Positions 1 to 7,643 are shown, counted from the stretch's first letter. The stretch is DNA of 9,447 nt from Planctomicrobium sp. (GCA_029259835.1 JAJDEL010000099.1:1-9447), one strand, 5' to 3'. The notes: generated by a model from the sequence alone, not told the origin. Numbers and translations: made by a program.

Positions 1-748
1 TCTTGTTTTCGACGATCTGAACATCTTCATCGGTCCGATTCAGGTTCAGGCGGCGCTCGACGTCGCGCATTTGCCGCGCGACTTCTCCGAGAGATTTCTC
101 CTTTACACCTTGCAAGTCCTGAAGCATTAACTCTCCCAGCTTTTCGTAACGAACCGGTACGCTTTCGGTCCGGTTGAGCAAAGCGTCCAGAGACTCTGCC
201 CCATCTTCTCGAAGTAATAAGTGGTGTTCGCAGACCGAACGATAAAACAAGCAGCCTGCCGGATCGACGACATAGTTCGTGTCAATTTGCTGGAACAGTT
301 CAACCGCTTCGTTGTATGCAGAGAGCATCGATAAATGTCGTGCGAGGAAGTACTTCACGTTGTTTCCCAGCAGGGGTTCTGATGCAGAACGCTCCGAGGT
401 GGGTGCTACCAGTTGAAGAACTTCCGGGTGATAACGCAGGTCGCGACACTGATCGACAAGCTTGCGGACGTCTTCATCAGCGAGATAAAAAGTCTGCATC
501 AATGCGTCGAAAAGTTCCTCTGAACTCGGCTTACTTTCAAATTGCCAGAAAGGTTCGACCGCATCTTTTGCTGGAGACTGACTGAGTCCTTTGAAGGCGA
601 GCCAATCGTCAACTGCGGAACGAAGTTCGTCGACGGCAGGAGCGGAGTAAACGTCATCTGTCGCCATCGCAGGTGCGGACGCAAGTATCGCAGCCAACGC
701 TGTTACAAAGAACGAGAACGTTTGAGTTCGAGTCAATCTTCTGCTCAC
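1..748 (-). CDS. secreted TPR-like helical protein, 3' part missing (fourth gene of the envelope operon)
   Basis: The reading frame opens with GTG at 748-746 and stays open to the left edge, giving 249 codons with no stop; the C-terminus lies outside the window. GTG is chosen because GGGAG (755-759 on the plus strand as CTCCC) sits 6 nt upstream and because the start overlaps the TGA of the preceding gene as GTGA. Residues 1-29 form a signal peptide (basic MSRRLTR, hydrophobic core, likely cleavage after APAMA), so the protein should be exported. The mature part is helical. Residues 131-155 (FLARHL, then YNEAVELF) and 163-180 (DPAG, then FYRSVCEHHLL) resemble consecutive tetratricopeptide-type helices, and 185-249 is charged and probably coiled. 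The 4-bp overlap implies translational coupling to the Q/E-rich protein. No catalytic motif is visible. It resembles uncharacterised planctomycete proteins found beside vWA/DUF4175 genes; a scaffold role is inference. Confidence 0.85.
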   Translation of the reverse strand, partial: MSRRLTRTQTFSFFVTALAAILASAPAMATDDVYSAPAVDELRSAVDDWLAFKGLSQSPAKDAVEPFWQFESKPSSEELFDALMQTFYLADEDVRKLVDQCRDLRYHPEVLQLVAPTSERSASEPLLGNNVKYFLARHLSMLSAYNEAVELFQQIDTNYVVDPAGCLFYRSVCEHHLLLREDGAESLDALLNRTESVPVRYEKLGELMLQDLQGVKEKSLGEVARQMRDVERRLNLNRTDEDVQIVENK

Positions 749-2556
749 TTATTTCTCCCGACTGAAAGGTCGTAAGTCGCTTCCTGAATCCGCTTTTGCC
801 GCAACTCGATGTCGTCAATCAGGCTTTGCTGGTCAGAATCAACATTCGCGGAACTATCGATTTCTGAGTCCAGTTGTTGTGTAATGCGATTGATTTGCAG
901 TTGCAGTGACCGAATCATTTTGAGTTCGGCAATCTGATCGACAAGTGCCGGATCTTGTGGTTGCGACTGTTGCTGAGGTTTTCCTTGCTGCTGTTGTTGC
1001 TCTTCCTGTTTTTTAAGTTCCTGTTGGAACGCTTCGATCATTTCCTCAAGCGTTTCCACAACCAGTGTCTCCACCAGTTGAGTCGTCTTGCCAGTATCTT
1101 GAGTTCCAAGGCGATTGACGACGACATGCATGTTTTTTTGCATCTGTTCAACCGCTTCTGGAAAGGCAACCGAGGAACCTTCTTCGCGGAGCAGATTCAA
1201 GGCTTTGCCAGCATCCAGAAGATTATCTTCCTGTTCGTTTCTGATCTCGTTGGTTTTAGATGAGTAACCTTGCTGGGCGCGCGACTCTTTGGGGATTCCG
1301 TCTAGTCTTTTTGTCTCTGAGTTGACTTGAAGTTGTCGGCGGAGCATGTTCTGGAAGCGTGCTTCTAGAAGAGTGAGATAACTTTCCTTTTCTTCCTGGC
1401 GCAGTTGCCGGAGGATTTCTTCGAGTTGCGCTTTCAACTCTTCAAGGCGAGCGACGGCAGCATCCTGATCTTTGACAGCATCGTCGTTCTTCTTATCGAG
1501 AAGATCTTCAATCGCCTTCTGCATTTGCTTGCGGGCTTCTTCAAGCTGATCACGACCAGGTGTTTTTTCGTCTTTTTGCTGCTCAGACCGTTGTTGCTGC
1601 TGTTTGGACTGCTCTCCCTGTTGAGGCTGTTGGCCCTTTTGTGATTGCTGTCCTTTTTGTGATTCCGGGCTTTGTTCTGACTGCTCACCTTGTTCGGACT
1701 TCTCTCCACCTTCTGATTGCTCACCCTCTTGTGGTTTTTGTCCGTCTTTCGGTTTTTGTTCTCCGGACTTGGATTCTCCTTCGCCGGGCTTCTTTTCGTC
1801 TCCAGACTCCGATGGTTTTTGCTCGCTACCGGAAGGTTTGTTCTCAGAGTCGCTCCCTTTTTTGTCTGAGTCCTCACCTTTATTTTGGTCGGAGTTTTGC
1901 TCGTCACCGTCAGCCTCTTTCTTTTTCTCGGCATCGCGGCGGTCGATTTTGTCTGCAAGATCTTGTGCTTTCTTGGCGACTTTTTCTTGGGAGTCTTTGA
2001 GTTGGTCAGATTTTCGCCCACGCAATGTTTCGGCCCGAACATCTTTTTGACCGGCGATGATGCGATTTGTGTCCTTCAAGAGTTCCTGAATCTGTTTCAC
2101 TTCGTCAGCGAGACTCTGCCGCCCATCAAGACTTTTCAGAAGCTTGAGAATCGATGCCATTCGCACGAGCAATTCTTTCTGCCGGTCGACTGCTGGTCCG
2201 TACTGGGCGGACTTCTTTCCATTCGCGCCATCACCTGAACGTAGGAGTTCTGCGATCAATTCCATCTCAGCGAGGAGGTTCTCTTCCTGGCTTTTGCTGC
2301 GGGCGCGGTAGAGAACTTCCGCCTGTTCCGGGTCTTTGCGCCGCATTTGCTCAGCGACATCATAAAGAGATTTTTCAAAGCGTTCGTAATCGCGATAGAT
2401 CTGTTTCTGAACGTTGTTGAGATCAACATCAGCCGGTTTTGCGGCAGGAGAAGTTGGAGATTCTCCGCTGGCACCGGTCGGTGATTGAGCGAAAACGCCG
2501 CTCACCGAAGCGGTCGCCATCAATGTCAACAAAAGACAGATGGTCAATTTCCGCAT
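745..2556 (-). CDS. secreted coiled-coil protein with long Q/E/K/G-rich low-complexity tract (third gene of the envelope operon)
   Basis: This is a 603-residue protein from ATG 2556. A GTG four codons earlier (2568) is also open, but it overlaps the GGAG that serves the ATG, so ATG is preferred. Residues 1-23 are a clear signal peptide (MRKLT, hydrophobic core, likely cleavage VFA|Q). No other membrane segment is present, so it should be periplasmic or surface-exposed. Residues about 44-205 are amphipathic helix. Residues about 208-332 are almost entirely E, Q, K, S, G, D and P, with short repeats of QKGQQ and GEQSE type. Residues 334-518 return to coiled coil, 519-535 is a second Gln-rich stretch, and 536-603 is helical. 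No enzymatic motif is visible. Composition and position recall the Gln/Gly-rich tail of DUF4175/TIGR02302 proteins, here carried as a separate chain. The gene lies 57 bp behind the DUF4175-like gene and overlaps the next gene by 4 bp. A partner role with the DUF4175-like membrane protein is inference. Confidence 0.9.
   Translation of the reverse strand: MRKLTICLLLTLMATASVSGVFAQSPTGASGESPTSPAAKPADVDLNNVQKQIYRDYERFEKSLYDVAEQMRRKDPEQAEVLYRARSKSQEENLLAEMELIAELLRSGDGANGKKSAQYGPAVDRQKELLVRMASILKLLKSLDGRQSLADEVKQIQELLKDTNRIIAGQKDVRAETLRGRKSDQLKDSQEKVAKKAQDLADKIDRRDAEKKKEADGDEQNSDQNKGEDSDKKGSDSENKPSGSEQKPSESGDEKKPGEGESKSGEQKPKDGQKPQEGEQSEGGEKSEQGEQSEQSPESQKGQQSQKGQQPQQGEQSKQQQQRSEQQKDEKTPGRDQLEEARKQMQKAIEDLLDKKNDDAVKDQDAAVARLEELKAQLEEILRQLRQEEKESYLTLLEARFQNMLRRQLQVNSETKRLDGIPKESRAQQGYSSKTNEIRNEQEDNLLDAGKALNLLREEGSSVAFPEAVEQMQKNMHVVVNRLGTQDTGKTTQLVETLVVETLEEMIEAFQQELKKQEEQQQQQGKPQQQSQPQDPALVDQIAELKMIRSLQLQINRITQQLDSEIDSSANVDSDQQSLIDDIELRQKRIQEATYDLSVGRNK
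755..759 (-). promoter_or_regulatory. Shine-Dalgarno that fixes the GTG start at 748
   Basis: On the minus strand GGGAG is followed by a 6-nt spacer and GTG. It lies inside the last codons of the upstream gene. The same geometry (GGAG, 6 nt, start) precedes the upstream gene, which supports both start choices. Confidence 0.7.
1563..1935 (-). repeat. low-complexity coding tract (Q/E/K/S/G-rich)
   Basis: This part of the secreted coiled-coil gene codes for about 125 residues of E, Q, K, S, G, D and P. Short near-repeats are visible at DNA level; for example two copies of a CCTTTTGTGATT-like unit lie about 19 bp apart near 1639-1671, differing by one T. The reading frame is intact throughout. 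Alternative frames and the opposite strand stay open by chance across this tract because of the biased composition. Confidence 0.8.
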
Positions 2557-2562
2557 GTGAAG

Positions 2563-2566
2563 CTCC
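2563..2566 (-). promoter_or_regulatory. Shine-Dalgarno that decides ATG 2556 over GTG 2568
   Basis: On the minus strand GGAG is followed by 6 nt and ATG. The first base of this GGAG is the last base of the alternative GTG codon, so GTG cannot use it. The signal peptide also reads naturally from the ATG. Confidence 0.65.
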
Positions 2567-2580
2567 ACTTTATTCTATCG

Positions 2581-2603
2581 TCATCTAAGACGCTTTCAGA
2601 TGA
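2581..2603 (-). other. small inverted repeat between DUF4175-like gene and Q/E-rich gene
   Basis: TCATCT at 2581-2586 and AGATGA at 2598-2603 are perfect complements. An inner AAG/CTT pairing can extend the stem, with a 2-nt bulge and a 3-nt loop. It sits in the 57-bp gap, 25 bp before ATG 2556, with no following T-run. It may tune expression between the two genes or be fortuitous. Confidence 0.25.
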
Positions 2604-2613
2604 ATCATCCCAA

Positions 2614-5016
2614 TTATTGGCTGGAATCAAAGAAGAAATTCTCCTGAATTCGCTTCTTTTCAGTCTCCTCAAGCTGTTTAAGTTGCTCCAGGTAGATTTT
2701 CTCACCCATTTGAATCAAATCATTAATCGTCCCGCGGTCGCGCATTTCGTCCAAAATCCGATCCATTTGAGCAATCACAGCATCGATGGCAGGCACAGTC
2801 TCGTTGATAGCATCTGTGATTCCAGTGCCTCGCTGCAAGCTCAATCGCTGTAAAGCGTAACGTTGATCGGCTACGACGAACAAGTCGTCATTCAAAACGG
2901 AAAGTGGTGCGATGACTCCGTTATCGATGCGACCGAGTTTTTCTTTCGTATCGATTCCGTTGTTAACCATTTCTTCGCGAAGGTCTCGGAAGGAGACTTC
3001 GATTGAGCGGGACTCAGTTTGGTTTTTTCTGAGTTGATGCAAACTTCGCTCGACAAACGCGGACAGATTCACAGCTTCGGTCTTCGCCGATTCTCCTTGT
3101 TCATCAAACGTCTTTGCAATCGCGGACTGCTCGCCAAGAATTTCGCGGAGGTCGCCGACCTCGGATCGAATTTGTTCAAACCGCAAGCGCAAATTGACTT
3201 CTCGATCAAAGAGACGCGCGAGCAATTCATCGTCCGTGACGACCTTGAACGAGAACATTTCCCCATGGGCAATGTGCGGACCATTCAATGTGTCTCCATC
3301 TTGTGCGTAAATCGCCAGTGTGAGTGATTCGCCTTCTTGCAGCTTCAGCGGTCTGAGGTCGAAACGCTCGACTTTCTTATCCGTTTTGTCATTGAGTGTG
3401 AATTCATTTTGTCCGCGTGGCAGAGAGCCGAGCGGGCGCGTTTGCTTACTTTCTGCGCTGCCAATTTTGAAACCGAACCAGGCGTCCGTGACGCCGTAAT
3501 CATCGGCCAGCAGACCTTCTATCGGAATGCTGGCATTGCGAGTCACGAGCGCGCCGACTCCGGTTCGTCGTGTATCGATCACCGGAGCTTCGTCGACGAT
3601 GCCGTTCACGGTGAGTGAGGCCGGTTCAGGACTGTAAATATCATCTTCGTCTTCCAGGAAAATTTTGAGTGCAGAGTCTGGAGGAATTGGAATTGGGAGC
3701 TCGACAAGTTCACCGAACTGCTCCCATGCCTGTTCTGCCTGAGCAGTGATGAGGAACGGTACGGTGAAGTTCATTCGATCTTCTGAGAGTAAGCTTTCTG
3801 CGGAGGCAGTTACTTCAATCGTACGAAGAATCTGATTTTCATCATCTCGTAAAATCAGAGTTGTCGATTTTGCAAGCCTGCCTGTTTCGCTGTCATTGAA
3901 TCCAAATGAAAGCTGAAATCGACCGCTGCGAATGTCGACAACCCGCAGTGGTTTGTTGCACGTTCCCTGCAAGTCTATTTGAGTTTCCATCGGCAGTGAG
4001 ACTTGTGTCCCGACGACGGAAACCAGTTGATCTTCCATTCCGTCCATGCCGGTGTAAGACGGGTAATCGCATTTGAGGGTCATCTGATCGACTTGTGGTG
4101 GGTCGACAATTTGAATTCGGTACGGTGTTCGGTTCACAAAATCACCACCGCGAATCCAGAGACGATGGTCGTCGACGACGCGGGAAAACGTGTGACGAAA
4201 TTCCCCATCGCCGAATCGATTCATGTTCGCTCGCCCGCGTCCGGTCGTGTTCCCTTCAAAGGCGATGTACTGCACCGTGACATCTTCGGGCGAAACGGCT
4301 TCATCGTGACTTTCGACCAGCAGTTGCAGGTCGGCACCACGAGGATGTTTATAGATTCGTTTCTCGTCGAACTCTTTGATTTTCTCGCCTGGCTGGGCAA
4401 TGATCTTGACCGTGAGTGCCTGTTGGCGGAACGGGTCCCAATAGTTGTCTTCGGAAAAAATGTAGGCATGAACCCATCGCTGCATCCCTGCCGCGTTTGC
4501 AACGCTAAATACTGCTAAGGTGCAAAAAAGGACGGTCGCCGTGATCGCGAGCCGCTTGAGAGGTGCCTGGTCGAAGGTCTCTTCAAGTGGAAGTTGCGAA
4601 AGCTTTGCCGCCGCTTCGCGGCTGGTCCGTTCGATCATACTCGTCTTGAGCGGTGTCGCATGTTCATGTTCCATTTGAACGGTTGTAATCAACTGATCAC
4701 GCAGCTGCGGGAACCTCCTCTCCAACGCCAGAGCCAAATCCTTCATGCGGAATTGCCTGAAGAGTCGCAGCAACACCCAAGAGATCGCCAAGCCTGCCAA
4801 CACTCCGACCATGACCAACAAACAGACTAACCTCAACGTGGACGGGAGTTCGAGACTTGAGAATCGGAAGTAAGCCACATCAAGCAGGAACGTCGCCCAA
4901 AACATCAAGCATGCCACCGCAATCAGAACCGCGAGACCTTCCAACAGAATGTAACGCCGAATCCAACGGCGAAACCGCTTCAGTGTTGTCTGAATTTCTG
5001 CTGGAATTTTTGTCAT
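2614..5016 (-). CDS. DUF4175-like inner-membrane protein with large periplasmic region (second gene of the envelope operon)
   Basis: This is an 800-residue protein from ATG 5016. A GTG 14 codons earlier (5058) is open, but it lies inside a palindrome and has no Shine-Dalgarno; the ATG has only a weak AAAGA. After a basic N-terminus come three hydrophobic helices at about 24-47, 60-85 and 156-176. Between helices two and three is the ALERRFPQLRDQL segment typical of this family. Residues about 199-590 look like beta-sandwich repeats, with family-like motifs RGGDF (289-293), DYPSYTG (317-323) and ADDYGV (504-509). Residues about 592-800 are charged coiled coil. The bulk should face the periplasm. 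The family has no known enzymatic activity and I see no catalytic motif. It lacks the Gln-rich tail I recall for alphaproteobacterial relatives; that composition appears in the next gene. The vWA gene is 116 bp upstream. The family call rests on motif recognition, not a search. Confidence 0.88.
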   Translation of the reverse strand: MTKIPAEIQTTLKRFRRWIRRYILLEGLAVLIAVACLMFWATFLLDVAYFRFSSLELPSTLRLVCLLVMVGVLAGLAISWVLLRLFRQFRMKDLALALERRFPQLRDQLITTVQMEHEHATPLKTSMIERTSREAAAKLSQLPLEETFDQAPLKRLAITATVLFCTLAVFSVANAAGMQRWVHAYIFSEDNYWDPFRQQALTVKIIAQPGEKIKEFDEKRIYKHPRGADLQLLVESHDEAVSPEDVTVQYIAFEGNTTGRGRANMNRFGDGEFRHTFSRVVDDHRLWIRGGDFVNRTPYRIQIVDPPQVDQMTLKCDYPSYTGMDGMEDQLVSVVGTQVSLPMETQIDLQGTCNKPLRVVDIRSGRFQLSFGFNDSETGRLAKSTTLILRDDENQILRTIEVTASAESLLSEDRMNFTVPFLITAQAEQAWEQFGELVELPIPIPPDSALKIFLEDEDDIYSPEPASLTVNGIVDEAPVIDTRRTGVGALVTRNASIPIEGLLADDYGVTDAWFGFKIGSAESKQTRPLGSLPRGQNEFTLNDKTDKKVERFDLRPLKLQEGESLTLAIYAQDGDTLNGPHIAHGEMFSFKVVTDDELLARLFDREVNLRLRFEQIRSEVGDLREILGEQSAIAKTFDEQGESAKTEAVNLSAFVERSLHQLRKNQTESRSIEVSFRDLREEMVNNGIDTKEKLGRIDNGVIAPLSVLNDDLFVVADQRYALQRLSLQRGTGITDAINETVPAIDAVIAQMDRILDEMRDRGTINDLIQMGEKIYLEQLKQLEETEKKRIQENFFFDSSQ

Positions 5017-5053
5017 ACGTTCTTTTACAGTGAAACGAATCCGTTTAATTTGT

Positions 5054-5072
5054 CGCACACTTAAAGTGTGCG
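5054..5072. repeat. 19-bp near-perfect palindrome
   Basis: CGCACACTT (5054-5062) and AAGTGTGCG (5064-5072) are perfect complements around one central A. As RNA it folds to a 7-bp stem with a 5-nt loop. It begins 37 bp before ATG 5016, in the gap between the vWA and DUF4175-like genes. No T-run follows on either strand, so it is not a standard intrinsic terminator. It could be a protein-binding site, an mRNA processing or stabilising hairpin, or a copy of a dispersed palindromic element. Confidence 0.6.
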
Positions 5073-5097
5073 GCTAAACACATTTGCTAAAAACTAT

Positions 5098-5126
5098 CTC
5101 AACGCTAAACGCTCAACCTCTCAACG
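5098..5126. repeat. 7-bp imperfect tandem repeat, four copies
   Basis: Four heptamers follow one another: CTCAACG (5098-5104), CTAAACG (5105-5111), CTCAACC (5112-5118), a single T, then CTCAACG (5120-5126). They lie 6 bp past the stop codon of the vWA gene. No coding role is apparent. Possible explanations are slippage or a short array of binding sites. Confidence 0.6.
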
Positions 5127-5132
5127 AGTTCA

Positions 5133-7556
5133 TCACGCCAGTTTCAATAACTTTCTCGCCAACCATTCTCCACAAACGAGCAGAGCCATCAAGACCATCA
5201 GGAACTGTCGGTCCCACAGTTCTTCGATCTTCTGGTCAATCGTCACCGACTCACCTTTGTTTGGCAAGAGACCTGGGACTGACGCCGCTGCAGATTCGAG
5301 TGTCACGTATTCACCGCCGGTGCCGTCGACGAGTCTTTGGAGTTGTGCGATTTCCTGTACGAGCGATGCTGCTTCCTGTCGCGGGAATTGAACGTCGATG
5401 GCTTGCGTGATTTTGTCATTTGATTCCGGCACTTGAAACTCGAAGCGATACTGTCCTGCTATCAAAGGTCGAAAGTCGCCGACGTATTCGGCTGGTCGGA
5501 GTGGGTCCCGAACAAGTTCTGGACCTGGAAGGATTGGACTCCCATTCGGGCCGTAAAGTTCCAGAGAAATCGTCTCCGCGACTAAAGGTTCGAATTGTGG
5601 AGTGAGTGCGCGAACGCGAAGAGGAACGGTTTGACCGAGTTCGAACTCGGTTCCATCGAGGATGAACAGGCTTCGCTGCAAGCCTCTTTTTGAACGACCT
5701 TCCGCCGCTTTTCGGACTGACTTGATCCAGAATCTCGAATAGTAGCTCTCGTCGATTGAGCGGAGTCGCCACATTTCTGGACTTCCTAAATACAATACTT
5801 GTCCCTGACCGTATCGTTGTGCCGCGATTAAAATCGGCTGACCGCCTGCACCCCGCGAGAGTGGATCGGTGAATTCTGCGAAAATCGTCGTTCCAGCTTT
5901 CGCTCCTCGTGTTGGATACGTTCGGTAGACGCCTGGGAATTCCTCCCAGGCAGAAGCGTCGCCAGTTTCGTTAAGTTTCAGGAAATCTGCGACTGCACCA
6001 TCTTGTGTGAGACCGACCGGAAACGCCGTTGAAGCTGTGTCCCGAGACCCGAGTCGTAAACTGACTTCTTCTAACAAGACTGGGTAGAGACGTTTGATCT
6101 CCTGTAATTCCTCACTTGCTGCCAGTTGCGGAGTGAAGACATCGCCGGCGACGACGAACAATCCTCCTCCTTCGTCGGAAACCCATTCCGTGAGCAGCTT
6201 CTGCTGATCTTCGCTCAGTCGCGACCAGTCTGCATCAAATGCAATGATCACATCGTAGGCGTAGAGAGCTTCGCGGTCTTCCGGAAATCGAAAGACGAGC
6301 CGATCTGATTCCTGACTGATTCCGACAGAGCCAGTCTGAAGCCAGATGTCGGTTTGCATTGACGGGTGACGATACAGGGCAGTCTTGGCAAATCGATAGT
6401 CCCGCATCGGACCACCAGCGATGATCAATGTTCGTAATGGTCGATCAAAGATGTTGACCGAGCGACTCAACTGGTTGTCGTCGTCACGAGTTTCACTTCC
6501 TCCAGTGAGGGTCGCTCGAACGGTAAATTCGTATTCACCACCGTCGCTCGGTTTCAGGTCAAAGGCAACTTCGGTCGGCGTGTTGTCTTCGGAAACAGTC
6601 GTGTCTTCAGTTAAGACAACCGCTGGCTCCGGATCGTTTGGACCTTTTTGAAGCAAGTCGACCTTCACGGATTTGCCTACAATGCCCTGACCTCGCAAAA
6701 TAACAGAGAGTTCAAAGGCGTCCCCTTTCTGAACATCGGTCGGTGCGATCAGTCGCGCGAGTTCCAAATTTTGAGGAGGCTCGGTACTGCCGACACCGAC
6801 AGAGACCAGTCGGACTCCGTTTGCGGTCGCACGATCTCGCGCGACCGAAAGATCACGACCTGCATTGATGGCTCCATCGGAAATCACAACGACTCCCGAA
6901 AGTGTTGGCGAGTTTGCTTCGACAAGGAGTTTGTCCAAGCTGTCGCCGAGCCGTGTCAGGTGACCCTCAGATGTCAAAATCGCTTTCCAATCAATCTTCT
7001 CATCGAGGCTTCCGTCGTCTTCGCCATTTTTGTTGGTCTCATCTTGCCCTTTGAGCGAACGTGTCGAAAGCCGCTCCTGAAGTTGGCTGATATCATTACT
7101 GAAAGTGTAAATGTCTACGGAATGCTCTTCGCGTAGTCGATCCAGAAGTTCTGAATCATTCAGCAATTCCCCAACAGCCTCCGACCGAGTTGGGACTGAT
7201 CCAGGCCCAGAGGATCTCGGATCGCGGACCGGCTGCTGCATCGATGTGGAAGTGTCGACAAGAAGAATCACCCGCGACGGTCGATAGGTGTCGGTTTGAG
7301 TCCGTTCATGTGGATTCAGAGCCACGATCAGCCCAATTACCAGAAATCCGATTCGCAACGTTGTCAGCAGGACTGTCCAGGCACGGTTGTACTGTTTCGT
7401 GTCTCGAAAGCTGAAAAAGAACGTCGTCCCCATCGCGATCAACAAAAGTACAATCGGAATCCAGTCAGTCCATAGGTACGGCCAGTCCAGTTCGATACTG
7501 GACGAAGTCCCGGTGGCAGTCGATTGTGCGAGTATGGTGAAGAACACGCGGTTCAA
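5133..7556 (-). CDS. inner-membrane vWA / GATase1-like protein (first gene of the envelope operon)
   Basis: This is a 807-residue protein. The start is TTG at 7556; an in-frame TGA lies four codons upstream, no ATG or GTG precedes, and the next ATG (codon 42) falls inside the first membrane helix. No Shine-Dalgarno is visible. Hydrophobic helices lie at about 32-50 and 60-80, and a C-terminal one at about 783-797. The vWA domain spans about 95-260, with the metal-site motif DTSTS (101-105), the TRLGDSL segment (201-207) and ISDG (225-228). Residues about 372-600 resemble the class I glutamine-amidotransferase-like fold seen in planctomycete relatives (VIIAFDADW, then GGGLFVVAGD at 463-472). 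The nucleophile cysteine is absent and the protein's only Cys is C795, so amidotransferase activity is unlikely. Residues about 635-725 look like an Ig/macroglobulin-type beta domain. It probably binds a ligand through the vWA metal site and anchors the complex. The ligand is unknown. Confidence 0.9.
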   Translation of the reverse strand: MNRVFFTILAQSTATGTSSSIELDWPYLWTDWIPIVLLLIAMGTTFFFSFRDTKQYNRAWTVLLTTLRIGFLVIGLIVALNPHERTQTDTYRPSRVILLVDTSTSMQQPVRDPRSSGPGSVPTRSEAVGELLNDSELLDRLREEHSVDIYTFSNDISQLQERLSTRSLKGQDETNKNGEDDGSLDEKIDWKAILTSEGHLTRLGDSLDKLLVEANSPTLSGVVVISDGAINAGRDLSVARDRATANGVRLVSVGVGSTEPPQNLELARLIAPTDVQKGDAFELSVILRGQGIVGKSVKVDLLQKGPNDPEPAVVLTEDTTVSEDNTPTEVAFDLKPSDGGEYEFTVRATLTGGSETRDDDNQLSRSVNIFDRPLRTLIIAGGPMRDYRFAKTALYRHPSMQTDIWLQTGSVGISQESDRLVFRFPEDREALYAYDVIIAFDADWSRLSEDQQKLLTEWVSDEGGGLFVVAGDVFTPQLAASEELQEIKRLYPVLLEEVSLRLGSRDTASTAFPVGLTQDGAVADFLKLNETGDASAWEEFPGVYRTYPTRGAKAGTTIFAEFTDPLSRGAGGQPILIAAQRYGQGQVLYLGSPEMWRLRSIDESYYSRFWIKSVRKAAEGRSKRGLQRSLFILDGTEFELGQTVPLRVRALTPQFEPLVAETISLELYGPNGSPILPGPELVRDPLRPAEYVGDFRPLIAGQYRFEFQVPESNDKITQAIDVQFPRQEAASLVQEIAQLQRLVDGTGGEYVTLESAAASVPGLLPNKGESVTIDQKIEELWDRQFLMVLMALLVCGEWLARKLLKLA

Positions 7557-7587
7557 TTCAATTAATCAAAAATCTGGAACAATGGCT

Positions 7588-7601
7588 GCGGATCACTCCG
7601 C
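7588..7601 (-). promoter_or_regulatory. leader hairpin upstream of the vWA gene
   Basis: GCGGA (7588-7592) and TCCGC (7597-7601) pair around a 4-nt loop. It lies between the candidate -10 box and the TTG start, so it would fall in the 5' untranslated leader of the envelope operon. The stem is only 5 bp, and its role is unknown. Confidence 0.3.
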
Positions 7602-7615
7602 GACCATGACCAGAA

Positions 7616-7643
7616 ATTGTAACAAGATCGAGGATCGAGTCGA
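7616..7643 (-). promoter_or_regulatory. candidate sigma-70 promoter for the envelope operon
   Basis: On the minus strand a -10 box TACAAT (7621-7616) is preceded by TG plus one base, an extended -10. A weak -35, TCGACT (7643-7638), stands 16 nt away. Transcription would start near 7609, giving a leader of about 50 nt before the TTG start. A perfect tandem repeat GATCGAG x2 (7626-7639 on the plus strand) covers the spacer and part of the -35 and could be an operator. Confidence 0.35.

Noticed and set aside
1434..2042. 202-residue minus-strand open frame and plus-strand frames across the Q/E-rich tract
   Set aside because: They are frame shadows of the low-complexity coding region. The biased codon content keeps other frames open, and the products have no protein-like motifs or ribosome-binding sites.
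2557..2568. GTG start at 2568 for the Q/E-rich protein
   Set aside because: It overlaps the GGAG that is correctly spaced for ATG 2556, and the extra four residues are not needed for the signal peptide.
4003..4518. 171-residue plus-strand open frame
   Set aside because: It lies wholly antisense to the DUF4175-like gene, whose family motifs in this stretch confirm the minus-strand frame.
5071..5091. GCTAAA motifs at 5073, 5086 and 5104
   Set aside because: The spacing is irregular and the third copy is part of the heptamer array; not enough to call a separate repeat.
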